A stretch of 64,000 bases of DNA. Origin: Sphagnum magellanicum. Its lineage: Eukaryota; Streptophyta; Sphagnopsida; Sphagnales; Sphagnaceae. The position numbers were made by a program, and so were the translations under genes. The notes under the pieces were generated by a model. That model was not told the origin of the DNA and made no database searches. It worked only from the letters and a program-made list of their open reading frames with translations. The stretch spans positions 2,542,001 through 2,606,000 of the forward strand of contig CM038914.1 of assembly GCA_021904315.1 (NCBI GenBank), given 5' to 3'. Positions 12,501-23,474 of the stretch are shown here, piece by piece; position 1 is the first letter of the stretch; the number at the start of each line of letters is the position of its first letter.

Positions 12501-13886
12501 ATGGCGCCCCCACAGCGCACTGCACGGATCAATCTACAGGAGTTCAAGTCCAAGTTTTTGAAGCTGCTGGGACCAGCAAAGGAGTCACAGTACTGTGGTC
12601 TGCTTTCAAGCTTTCTGAGCTACCGGCTGACTAAGGGTGAGCTTGACAGACTTGTCCCATTGACAATTGGAAAGGAGAATCTTGTCCTCCATAACCAGTT
12701 TGTGCGGGCAATCTTCACCAATGCATACTGTGCAGAGGCACCAGTTCTGCCTTCTCCTGTCTATGACATCTCCAAGCCTGTAAAAGGTATACGACGCAAG
12801 CCAGTAACTCCCTCTGAAGGTTCTCCAACACCACCATCCCCTGGAGTGCAAGGGATCAGGTCAAATGGAGATGGTTTTGTAATCTCACCACATCAAGGGC
12901 GACCAGGTTTCCGCGACCGCAAGGCCACAGAAAGGCCTAGCCCTCTTGGGAACCACAGGGCAGAAGCGTCAACTTCACAAGGCACCCCCAGTGAGGATGA
13001 AGCACCTAGGGCTTTGGAAAATGGCAACCTTGCCTCACCAGATCTCCTTAGGCCATTGCAGCAATCAAACTCAGCTTTTGAGCTTTTGAATCTTGATAAT
13101 AGCCCAAGTGTGCCCCCTTCAAAGCGACCCAGGTATGGTGACCACCACTCGAATAATGCAGATGTCAAATCTGAAGTGACAGGTAGTGAGATGGAGCAAG
13201 AGGAAGAGGTGGAGGAGGATGAAGACGGAGAGGATGTGGAAGATGAGGATGATGATGATGATGAGCAGGAAGTCCTCTGGATGAACAGTTATCTCCAGCC
13301 ACCATTAGGAATATCATTTTGTATACCGAGTAGTGCAAGCTGGGCAGCAGGTGTGTCCATGCTGCCAGGGCGCATCACACATACATTGCTGGGGGATGCA
13401 TTGGATGTTGACTGCCTCACTGCAAGTGATCTGCCAGACACAGAGACAATGCAGCGACGAATTCAACAGGGTGCAGTTGTGGAGAATGGATTGCAAGGGG
13501 TCAGTGCTGAATGTGCAAATGTGGTCAACTTAGCACTTGACCTTTACCTCAAGGCATTGATAAAGCCAACAATTGAGCTGGTTCAATCAAAACGAGCTGG
13601 AAACAGAGAAAAATTGGCTTCTTGTAAAGAGAACAGTGGTGCAGGGTATTTGGAGAAAGAGCGGAAGAGGGAGGCTAGCTTTTTGCCACAGCAAAATCTT
13701 GTTCATGGCTTGTGGTTAAAGGATAGCACTGGGGTTTCAGCAGATGCTACTTCAGAGGGTGGAGAAAAGGGCTTTAGTGGAATCACGCCACTTGATTTCT
13801 ATGTAGCTATGGATCTCCACCACCATCTACTTGGAGAAAATTTTCCCATTCATTTGGAGAGGATCTTGCTTCGCATTATGTCCTGA
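12501..13886 (+). CDS. ADA1: SAGA-Tad1 / ADA1 (Hfi1)-type transcriptional coactivator subunit
   Basis: An intronless frame of 461 residues. The N-terminal part matches the plant SAGA-Tad1 family: a helical segment around INLQEFKSKFLKLLG, then SSFLSYRLTKGELDRLV and LHNQFVRAIFTNA (residues about 10-80). A disordered P/S-rich stretch follows, then an acidic run of E and D (about 230-258). The C-terminal part has a MQRRIQQGAVVENG segment, an AECANVVNLALDLYLKALI helix and the closing DFYVAMDLHHHLLGENFP segment that ends the family. Family knowledge: ADA1/Hfi1 is a structural subunit of the SAGA histone acetyltransferase complex and carries a histone-fold segment. The ATG at 12501 is chosen because it directly precedes the conserved block; six upstream in-frame codons lack an ATG. 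A polyadenylation-like AATAAA lies 75 bases after the stop. Being intronless fits plant homologues. Confidence 0.88.
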   Translation: MAPPQRTARINLQEFKSKFLKLLGPAKESQYCGLLSSFLSYRLTKGELDRLVPLTIGKENLVLHNQFVRAIFTNAYCAEAPVLPSPVYDISKPVKGIRRKPVTPSEGSPTPPSPGVQGIRSNGDGFVISPHQGRPGFRDRKATERPSPLGNHRAEASTSQGTPSEDEAPRALENGNLASPDLLRPLQQSNSAFELLNLDNSPSVPPSKRPRYGDHHSNNADVKSEVTGSEMEQEEEVEEDEDGEDVEDEDDDDDEQEVLWMNSYLQPPLGISFCIPSSASWAAGVSMLPGRITHTLLGDALDVDCLTASDLPDTETMQRRIQQGAVVENGLQGVSAECANVVNLALDLYLKALIKPTIELVQSKRAGNREKLASCKENSGAGYLEKERKREASFLPQQNLVHGLWLKDSTGVSADATSEGGEKGFSGITPLDFYVAMDLHHHLLGENFPIHLERILLRIMS

Positions 13887-13960
13887 GTAAGTGAGTTTCT
13901 CAAAGTGCTACCCAAACTCCTGGCTGAGTCCCTGCCTTGATCTTTTGTAACTCTACTAAA

Positions 13961-13966
13961 AATAAA
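13961..13966 (+). terminator. AATAAA polyadenylation-like signal after the ADA1-like gene
   Basis: A canonical AATAAA 75 bases after the stop codon. Plant signals are loose, so this is only a plausible cleavage guide; mixed-composition sequence continues downstream. Confidence 0.4.
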
Positions 13967-15999
13967 GATGCATGGTGAACACCCACTTGAGAACATCTTC
14001 ATTGACCAGATCCCAGTTAATGCAAGTCAGGGATTCCAGCTCGACCACATGTTGGAAATTTTTTCCCGAACTTGCCAGGATTGTTGGGATCAGTGTGTTG
14101 ATTCACAACAGACGTGCCCGAGTTAGGGAAAAGGGGTGTGCATGTGTGACAGATGACGGTGCTGTGTTTCACCCCCAGTTTGCAGGGAAGAGCTGGGCTT
14201 GAGTAGGAAGAACATGAATTGCCACCATGAAGTATGAGCAGGTATAGTTTCTTCAGTTCTTCCTTGTACATGATGACATGATTTTCATAACGAAAAATGG
14301 CACATATCCTTGAGGAAATCTGCAGGTTGGGACTGTGGATTGTTATGCTTTTGTGAATGCCCAGAGACTCAAACTATGACTACTCCAGTTGTGCTTTAAT
14401 TTGAAGTCATTGGCTTCTTTCAGAATCCTTAAGAGCAGTGGACAGTGCTACAGACAATCATTGCATTGTCTCTTCATGTGTTGTTGCATTATCATTAGTT
14501 AGAAGTGTCAGAACTAGACTTAGCAGACAGCAGTCTAGAACTACACTATAGATGAAGCTTCATATTGCAACAGGGGTGGGTCGTGAGTTACTGTCATGAT
14601 TTCTCCTTCATAGGCTCTTGCATTAACAACTCACGAAACAATATCGTATGTGTGCATATGTGCAATTGCAAGTGGTTGTTGGTTCAAGATCCTTCACAAG
14701 TAAGTGTTATTTTCATAGTCAATCCCCATGAGAATGGGCACAGATTTTTAGAGTCATTCTGTTCCACTATTGTATTCTTTGTGTGGCCTGCATATACTAT
14801 CAGATCAGGGGTAAGAAGTAGTCACTACCACTTGGCTTTTTTTAAACAGCCTATTTTGGGCAGAAAGGTTTGAATGTGATGACTAAAACTGGTGCGTTGG
14901 TTCTGGGAATCCACAGATCTGTGTGGATAGTTTGTGATTTCTGAGGATTTGTGGTATTGCAGTCTTTGGTTCATTGGCTCTTTTGAGAGAAGTGGAACCA
15001 CACCTGCTGAAGATTACTATCCTATGTAGCATTCAAATTCCTAAATGTAATCCAAATACATTGAATAGAATTGGATTAACCTTTGGAATTGCCCCACCTT
15101 CTGTGGAGGAACAATACTGTTGACTAAGGCACCTTGCAAATACACTAAGAAATTTCAGCGTGTTGCTTTACTTGTTCATAAAAGGTATTTTATTCAAGTC
15201 ATGAACTACCCAATCAAAGTGGTGTTGGTTAGTTCGTTAAGGTGGCTTCAAGCAATTGGAGATCTGATCATTCTTGAGATTTAAGTCACAAGGGCTTTTG
15301 ACATGTGAACCATGTCTGTAAATAGCTATTAAACATCGAACTATTAGTTCACTCAAGTTAACTAAGAAAACAAAAAGATTGAAACCATTGAATCCAACAA
15401 TCCCGTTGGCCTGAAAAAAGACAAAAAAAATCTTGAAGCCTACACATAACCCTATTCTGCTGAACATTGAAAATAATGGTCCCTTTCTACCATTTCCATG
15501 GGTCCTCGAAAATTCTCACAATCCTACCAAAACCCTATTACACATTTAACTACGAGTTCACACAAGATCACTAAGAACAAAAATTCAGACGACCAAATCT
15601 AGCAATTTCAATGACTATAACATTTCTTCAAAGATCAGCAGCACTTCAGAAACCAACCCTTACTAATTTCCCATGTCTAATTGGAGGAACACTTAAGTAT
15701 TTATGGAGTTTTAGGAAACTTTCAATGCAGACCAGCTCAATAGGAGGCCATTGAAACTTCCAAAGATGAGTACTGATCAAACAATCTTTGGATCATCTCA
15801 CTAAAATTGGAAGATATCCTTGGAAGATAATTTTGTAAAACCTTAAGATGCATCCAGAACTATGGAGCATGTATCTCTAAATCCACAAGTTGACCAAACT
15901 TCTGAGTTTTATCAAAAATTAAGTCCTGACTGGTGGTCAACAGAGTACCTACAAAAATTGGACAAAGGAAGAGAAGGTTGTTTAATTAGCATGCAGTCA
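13967..15999. other. Moderate-GC intergenic DNA between the ADA1-like gene and the GRAS relic
   Basis: Composition stays gene-like rather than AT-rich. It may hold 3' untranslated sequence of the upstream gene and sequence downstream of the GRAS relic on the other strand. I read no domain in any frame. A frame at 13972-14202 (+) has no recognisable content. Confidence 0.4.
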
Positions 16000-17470
16000 T
16001 ATCAAATTGAATTCCATGAAGATATTGCAAAAAGAAGCGTGATCTTGCCAACCCAGCAATAGGCACCTATCATCTGCAACACACTGATAGCCATCTGATG
16101 GATAGTGAAGTCTGAGGAGAAGTCTTGGCTTGGGAGAGAGCAAATTGCTAGTTGGAAGTAATTGAAAGCTTGCCATCTACCTGCAAATCTGCCACTGGCT
16201 GAAATTTTGGTACCTCCAGATGTGTACCGACTCCCCACATGCTACAATGTTGGCAATCTCTTTCCTGAACCATAGTTGTTATACTCTAATCCTTTCTGAG
16301 CTTGAGGGGGGTAGTGTAGCCTCTGGTGAGTCAAAAAGAGTGGAGCTGTGGTTAAGAACATCAGCAGATCGATCCAAAAGACTGGCTGGTTGTTGCTGGC
16401 CTCCCTCTTAGCAAGGGTTACCACTCTGGGTTTGAGCAAGTACAACATGCCAAAAAAGATTCCAATGTTACAGTCCCTTTCTCCAGCAGCCCATGGAGTT
16501 GTAGCATGCAATTGACCGCAAGAGCTTCCCCAATGCACAACTCCAGCATAGTGGGCTTCAAAGAATCTAGATTCTAAATCAGTGGAATGAACTCAAATGG
16601 AAGGTTAATGGATTGTGCAAACTCAAAAGCCGTCTGCTTGCGCCATTTCAAAGAAATTCTCTATCTTTCCCTATGCCAGTGATGTGAAGATGGGGAAGGC
16701 CTGTCCCCTACTCAGCTTGCAAGTCTCTACTAAAATAGTTTATATGCATGTATATTGTTTCAAATCTCAGGTACACTTTGAAAGCCAAAGCACATGGAAA
16801 ACCCTGTAAGTGTTCTAGATCAGCTGACAACAATCAACAAATCCATTTATAAGTCCCTAATACCCGCAAGAACAATTTTGCTAAGGGGCCTGCTTTGTTT
16901 GCAATAGTTAATGAAGAAGCCCTTGTCAAGAAGGTGTTGGGCCATACATCTCATCTAGCACTGGAAGGTCAAAAGACCAGAGGACAGCAAGGTGCTGCCA
17001 AGTTTCCAGCTCTAGGAAGCCCATACCATCATAGTGACTAAGACATAGGTTTCAGTTCTAGGTTTGAGAGACAATCCTGTAGTGACTCCATTGTAAAGTG
17101 CACTTGAGAATCAACCGGTATGCCTGTATCTCTTGAAATGTGAGTTGCAAGAGCTGCAGTGAAGTAAGATGCAACAAGCTCAAATGAGTCTCCTGGCACA
17201 GACAACTGGCTCCCCAACAAACCAAAGGCATGATGAGCTCTCCCCCAGTTATTCTGTGAAACTGCCTATGCACACTACTCAAAGAGAAAATCTCTCAATT
17301 GCAAGAATGTACCAGGGTGATCAGATGGACCATGTTCTGCTGATTCACTAGTAGTTGATGCATGTGAATCAACAAAGTCAAGCATCTCATGGAGGGCAAC
17401 ATGCAAGAGGAGTAGTGCAAGAGGCTGGGGTTGCCAAGGATATGCAACTGTAATAGAAATTGCATCCCAC
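16000..17470 (-). pseudogene. Decayed GRAS-family transcription factor gene
   Basis: Read on the minus strand, pieces of a GRAS domain appear in the right order but in shifting frames. At about 17270-17040 an LHRI-like segment with PGDSFELVASYFTAALATHI. At about 16700-16570 a VHIID-flank segment with LPHLHITGIG and then FEFAQSINLPFEFIPL. At about 16550-16420 a leucine-heptad segment with MLELCIGEALAVNCMLQLHG. At about 16440-16280 a PFYRE-like part with RVVTLAKREASNN and then LFDSPEATLPPSSERI. At about 16280-16040 the closing LWFRKEIANIVAC, LLLRLHYPSDGYQC and LLLGWQDH (SAW). At least five frame changes or stops interrupt it, for example near 17040, 16930, 16820 and 16400, so it cannot encode a full protein. 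GRAS proteins (DELLA, SCR, SHR and others) are plant transcription regulators usually encoded by one exon. I cannot assign the subfamily. The VHIID core itself is not recognisable. Confidence 0.75.
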
Positions 17471-19790
17471 AATCCTCAAGGCTCTCATCCATTTCTGACT
17501 TAAGAAATGTGATACTGGCACTTTGATCAGTTCCTCTTCTGTGCTCCAAAGTCCTTTCCACTGCCTTTCTGTGTACAGATGGAAAAAAAACTTAACACTG
17601 TTTGCTGCCAGAAGATAGATGAAGCTCCTACAAATTTTTTGTCCATGCATGAACTTGAGTCATGGTTGGCCAAATGTATTTATTGACCTGGCTGCTGCAC
17701 ACGACTTTGTTGGAATTCTAATGGTCGTGCCAGATAAACCTGGTCTGCACTTTGTACCCTTTGCTACGACAAATAAAACAGCTTCAGTCAACTGGCTCAA
17801 TTCACAGCTGCCACCCCTACTGGCCAGATGAAGCTGAAGCTGCATGATTTCAAGCATCTTTTGTTGCCTCTATGGCCACTTTGCCCCTGAGTTGATCAAC
17901 ATCCTGAGCTTGTTGTACAGCAGATGCTGAGAGCAAAAGGCAACAATTGAGCAAGAAGAAAACCCACAGAAAATTTGCATTTTCAACATGCTTAAGAAAA
18001 GGATTGGCCCTGGAGTTTAGCTTGCAGCAATATAGAAGAGAATAATATGTTTCAGACACCCAAAGAAAGTTGATGGTAAAACATCACACAATGTAAGTTT
18101 TATGCTGAAGCTCTTGGATACATGTGACCAGACTTGATACTCCAGCTTCTACACTCCCAAGGTAAACATGAAAAGCATATGTCACATGCTGTCCTTCCTC
18201 CTGTGCCCTGTCTCTCATGAATTGCCAAAACAAGCATGTGGGAATGCAATATCAATATTGTGGAAAAGTGAGCCACCATTTTCAGAGTTGACAAGTGAAA
18301 ACAGAAGTAGAGAACTTGCACATTTAGCAGCCATCTACATTCATAGATTTCTTTCCAAATTTTTAGAAAAATTAGGCGTAATTTCCAAGTGTGACATAAA
18401 CACATCATCGTATTCAGCACCAGACTTCAACCAACTCACACTTTACACTTTCGAACATCTTCGCCCAGTTCTGCTGCTCTTCCAGTGAGACAGATTCTTT
18501 CGTTTCATGGCAGTTACGAGTGATTGATGGTTGCTCAAGCAAGCAGCTTGAGCATGTCATCCCAATGCCAATACTACCAGCCTGCTCACATGTAAGAGGC
18601 TCAACCATTCCTAACAGTACCATAAATTGCAATAAAATATGATTGTAAAATACAAATGTGAGTGTTGCGGTTGTTCTGTCCCCAACTGTCCCATTTCTAA
18701 GGAACCAACTGTTCATATTGACATGGTTTGTTTTCATCAGTATTTCATGGGTTGAAGGAGGAGATTAAAAAAATGTGTATCACCTCTTGCTGAAGATTAC
18801 ACTTCTCACATGTATTATCTTGACTCAGAGCTCTTTGAATGTTGCAATGGCACTGGAGACCCTTACTCAATGAGTTTGGTATTAACTGATCACGTACTTT
18901 GAGGAGTATAAACTATAAACCCATGCCATACTCTTCAGCATCCCAAGTTCTAACTGCACAAACAAATACTCCTTCATGGTTTCCAACCCTTCTGTACAAG
19001 CTGACCCAACCACATCCAATCTGTGCTTACCAAATTCCCACTGTCAGACCAGTACCCCTATTCTTATAAGCTACATGAGGGACTATTACCAGGGAGACAC
19101 GAGTCCAGTGTCAATGGGACGAAGTATACCAGAAAGAGCTGAGCATGTTTGAAGCTGAGCATTACACACTCCTCCAATTTTCTTAAAGTCAGATCCTGAT
19201 CTCCTCGACTCGGGAAGAATTCTGTAGTAGTAGTAGCTTGTGTTGCTGCAATTTCCCCAACAAATGTGTGCAATCCGCCTTTTTTTTTTTAACATGTCCA
19301 CAAACTGTTTTAGCCTGATCCACTTCCAAAACCTTCAGCTTGATGGACAGGCCAACAGTCTGAGCCACTTATGACAGAGAGGTTCACAACTCTCTCAAAA
19401 ACAACATTGAAAGAGAACCTAGATGTTGTCCTAAAACCCACAAACTTCTCCATGGAGAAGTTCACCCTTTCAGCAGCAGCACCGAGAGAATGCCTGCCAT
19501 TTTTTTACCAACACCCAGATGAAGCTCAATTCATTTCTCATTGCTAGTTTTATAGTAATGTACATAAATGGTCAAAAAAAAAAAAGTGTGCATGTGAGCA
19601 AGAATAGCGTAAAAATCGGTTTTTAACTTAGCAATAATTATTATAAGGATTAGTGATAAATTTTTGTTTGATTTTGTTTTGTATCGAAATGGCAATGTAT
19701 CAAAGCATCATATATTCTATCATGCATTATGTCATCATGCATCATGTTATACCCATCAACACAAATCCTATGGTACATATGTATTGTGCA
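17471..19790. other. Gene-like composition, unassigned; possible N-terminal part of the GRAS relic
   Basis: Sequence continues at gene-like GC content to about 19550 before turning AT-rich. Minus-strand frames near 18740-18410, 18060-17850 and 17860-17660 have protein-like composition, but I recognise no domain, and frames are short and broken. It may be the decayed N-terminal region and promoter of the GRAS gene, or untranslated sequence. A short plus-strand frame at about 18925-19150 is also unassigned. Confidence 0.3.
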
Positions 19791-19799
19791 AGGAAAGGT

Positions 19800-21120
19800 G
19801 GGGAAATTTTCAAAATGACTACTACATGGATAAGAAGTTTTATAGATTAATATTTAAATGTTTGTTTACTATACTATAATTGTTAATGCATCAAAAATAA
19901 ATAAATCAATACATTAAAAAATTTCAAAATACATGGATAAGATATTATCACATTTTCAAGTTTAAGGGTAAAGTAAAATAATTGTTAATTTAGTACCAAA
20001 CCACCAATTTACTGTTGACACATGATGTGAACAATACATTGAATGTATTACTAATATTTCACACTTGAGAGAAATAAACCCTATATATGAAAATTTGACA
20101 ACTAGTATATATTTACCATTGTTTTTCAATTATAATCAACTATTATTAAGCATATGTTACTAATACATTACAAATTTATTGATACATTAATGATTTGTTG
20201 ATATATTAAACAACTTTTGATACACTAAGGTTTTTTCAACTGGTCTAAACATGTGAAAAATTTCAAAATAGATGGACAAGAGGTTGTCACATTTTCCAAG
20301 TTTATGGGTAAGGGTAAACAAGTATTAATTTAGTCAAAAACCATTAATCTATTATCAAGACATGATGTGAGCAATACATTGAACGTATTATATATTTTCA
20401 CACTTCAAAAATAAACCTTACATATGAAAATTTGACACCTAATATACATTCACTATAATTTTTTAATTTATAACTAACTATTATTAACCATATGTTACTA
20501 ATACATTAAAGGTTTAACGATACATTAATTATATGTTGATACAATTAAGATCTTTTCATACATCAAGAAATTTTCAACCCATTTAAACATAGAAAGAGTG
20601 TAATTTTTTTCAAAATAAATGGACAAGAGGTTGTCATGTTTCAAAGTGTATGGGTAACGTAAAAAATTAATTAATTTAATTGAAATGCACCACTATGTTA
20701 CTGACATGTGGTGTGAGTAATACATTGAATGTATTACTAGTATTTGACACTTGAGAAAGAAATCTCTACATATGGGGAAAAATTGAGACATGGTATACGT
20801 TTCACACCATTTTAAAATTATAATTAATTATTATTTGCCATGTGATTTTTTATGCATTAAAGAAATTTTCAACTTGCCTACATATAGGAAGGGTGGGAAA
20901 ATTTTCAAAATGTGGCTATAAGAAGTTGTCACATTTTCAACTTTATGGGTAAAATAAGATCAACATTAATATATTTAGAAACATCAATATGTTATTAACA
21001 CATGGTTTGAACAATACATGGAGCTTATTACAAGTAATCCATACTTGAAAAATGAATGGTTACATGTTAAAAATTGACACGAAGTTACACATTTTTTGTC
21101 ACTTTTCAATTTTAAATAAT
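19800..21120 (+). repeat. ~340-bp AT-rich tandem array, four copies plus a partial
   Basis: The phrase TTCAAAATAxATGGACAAG, followed by GTTGTCACATTTTC and TTTATGGGTAA, recurs at about 19922, 20262, 20609 and 20903. Inside each unit the phrases CATGATGTGAGCAATACATT, CATATGAAAATTTGACA and TTATTAACCATATGTTACTA keep the same order. Spacings are about 340, 347 and 294 bases. A partial copy begins near 19795. Copies are diverged, so the array is old. Confidence 0.75.
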
Positions 21121-21661
21121 TGATATTTGCATTTTTTAGGCTATTATAAATATATGTTGAACTTTTAATGAGGATTATTTTGTAGATTAAGTTTTGGGAT
21201 CACATTTTTCAAACTTTTGCATATCAAGTGACATGAACTTCATATGACTTTTCTTGTGTTATTCCAAGGGTGTTTGGGAGCATGCTTCTGACATTTTTAC
21301 AAAGTTCACATGTCATTGTGACCTAATTTTATGTAATTGAAATATTTATCATGTTTTTAGCATGTATGTTGATTATCACAAATTTGAATGCCAGGTGCAT
21401 AGAAACTAATGTCTTCTACAATGTAAAAAATTAGAACACATTAGTTTTACAAGCATGCACTAGAAGAAAAATAAAAAATTTCAACTAAATTTTGTAATTA
21501 TAATTTTTTTCCAAAATATATTAAACTTAATATTTAGGTAGGCGGGGAAGTAGGTCGTTAAATAGATTTTCTTATTTTATTTTAGGTTCAGCCTTTAAAA
21601 TTGAACCTTTTAAATAGGCTCATTCATAATGTGTGTTTTCAATCATCCAAATGCATCTCCT
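21121..21661. other. AT-rich spacer
   Basis: AT-rich sequence between the tandem array and the foldback. I see nothing in it. Confidence 0.5.
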
Positions 21662-21799
21662 TATATAGTTTACAAGATTGAAATGTAGAACAAAAGATAT
21701 GGGATAAATTTCTAGTTAAAATTTAGTCATATATTAATTTGCAATTAAAACATTTATCCAATACCTTTTGTTCTTTGTTTTTCATTTTGTAAATTATAT
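21662..21799. repeat. Short foldback (MITE-like inverted repeat)
   Basis: The left arm, from about 21662 (TATATAGTTTACAAGATTG... GATATGGGATAAAT), pairs with the right arm, ending about 21799, whose reverse complement reads TATAATTTACAAAATGAAA... GGTATTGGATAAAT. Arms are about 48 bases at roughly 80% identity with a loop near 43 bases. It resembles a small MITE or a hairpin-forming relic. No clear target duplication was found. Confidence 0.65.
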
Positions 21800-21859
21800 A
21801 TGTTAATCTTCCCACCTTGCATAACCTTTCCACAGAACAATTATTTGAAAAATCAATGG

Positions 21860-23160
21860 TTATCTTACCATTAAAATGTAATATTTAAAATCTCAAGAAA
21901 ATTGTTTGAAGATGAAATTTGAGATTTAAGTTCTGAAAATTACTATATCAATTCTGACAATAGTAATTTGAATATGAAATTTCTCAAAATTTAAATTCTG
22001 AAAATTAATATTTCAACTCTGAAAAATGTTAATTGAATATGAAACTTGATATTTTATTTCTGAATAATCTTATTTGAATCTGGAAATTAATATTTCAATC
22101 CTGAAAATTGTTGTTTGAATATGAATTTGATATTTGAATTTTGAAAATTATTATTTGCAACTAAAAAGTGATATTTCAATCCAAAAATTCTTATTTGAAT
22201 CTCAAAATTGATATTTCAAATTTAAAAGTTATTATTTGAATTTGAAAATTCATATTTGAACTCTAATCATTTTTTTGGTATCAAAAAATTGATATTTGAA
22301 TTCTAAAAAAGCTTATTTGAATTTGAAATTCAATATTTGATTTCTGAAAATGTTTATTTGAATCTGGAAATTGATATTTAAACCCCAAATTTTGTTATTT
22401 GAATGTGAAATTTGATATTTTAATTCTGAAAATTGTTAGTTGCAACTTTAGAAATGATATTTCAATTCCAAAATTTGTTATTTGATTTTGAAAATTCATA
22501 TTTAAATTCTGGAAATTATTACTTAAATTTCAAAACTGTAATTTGAATATTAAAAATTATTATTTGAATTTAAAAATTGATATTCGAATTTTTGAAATAT
22601 TTATTTTAATTAAAATTTTGATATTTTAATTTGAAAATCATTATTTGAATCTGAAATTTGATATATCAATTTTGAGAATTTTCAGTTGAATTCGAAAATT
22701 TGTATTTGAATTCTAAAAAGTTTTATTTGAATCTGAAACTTGATATTTCCATTCTAAAAGTTTTATTTAATTTTCTAAAAATCAAAATACGAATCTCAGA
22801 TTTGTATAACAAATTTCAGAATTGAAATATCAATTTCCAGATTCAATTAAGAATTTTTGAATTCAAATAAAATTTTCATAATTGAATTTTTAATTTCTAG
22901 AATTGAAATATCAATTTTCAGATCCAAATGTCATTTAAAAAATTCAAAAATTAATTTTCAGAATGAAAAAAATAGTTTACAGATTGAAATAACAATTTTT
23001 AATTCAAATATTACTTTTCAGAATTAAAAAAAATTAGATTAAAAATTTATTCATATAATAATTTACATAATTGAAAATTATTTTTGTAGATTGAAACGAT
23101 ATTTTTTAGAATTGAGATATGAACTTTCACATTCAAATAAAAATATTTGAAATACTTGTT
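21860..23160. repeat. Head-to-head arrays of a ~20-bp AT-rich motif (large imperfect inverted repeat)
   Basis: From about 21,900 to 22,770 the plus strand repeats phrases like TTATTTGAATCTGAAA and TTGATATTTCAATTCTGAAA every 20-40 bases. From about 22,780 to 23,150 the same phrases appear as reverse complements (TTTCAGAATTGAAATATCAA, TTTTCAGATCCAAAT). The switch point lies near 22,770-22,800. The two parts could fold back on each other over several hundred bases. There are no coding features. Confidence 0.75.
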
Positions 23161-23474
23161 TGAAATTCCAATTGAAGTTTCAAAAAAATTGATTGTAATG
23201 GGTATGAATGGCATATTTTTTGAAAAATAAAGAAAGGTGAGAAGGTTGTTGAAAATATCAAAACCAAAACAAAAGGTTCTTTCTTGAAAAATAATATCAC
23301 CAAATGGCAAAAAGTCACCACAAAAAACAGGTTGCTAAAACCCTTAATATGTTCACAATATATTAAGGTGTGAACATTGATAATTAGTTGTAAAAGAAAT
23401 CAAATATAACCATAACCAACACAAAGTTGCATGTAATCACAAAAAGAATGGTTACATATTACAAGATTTCTTTT

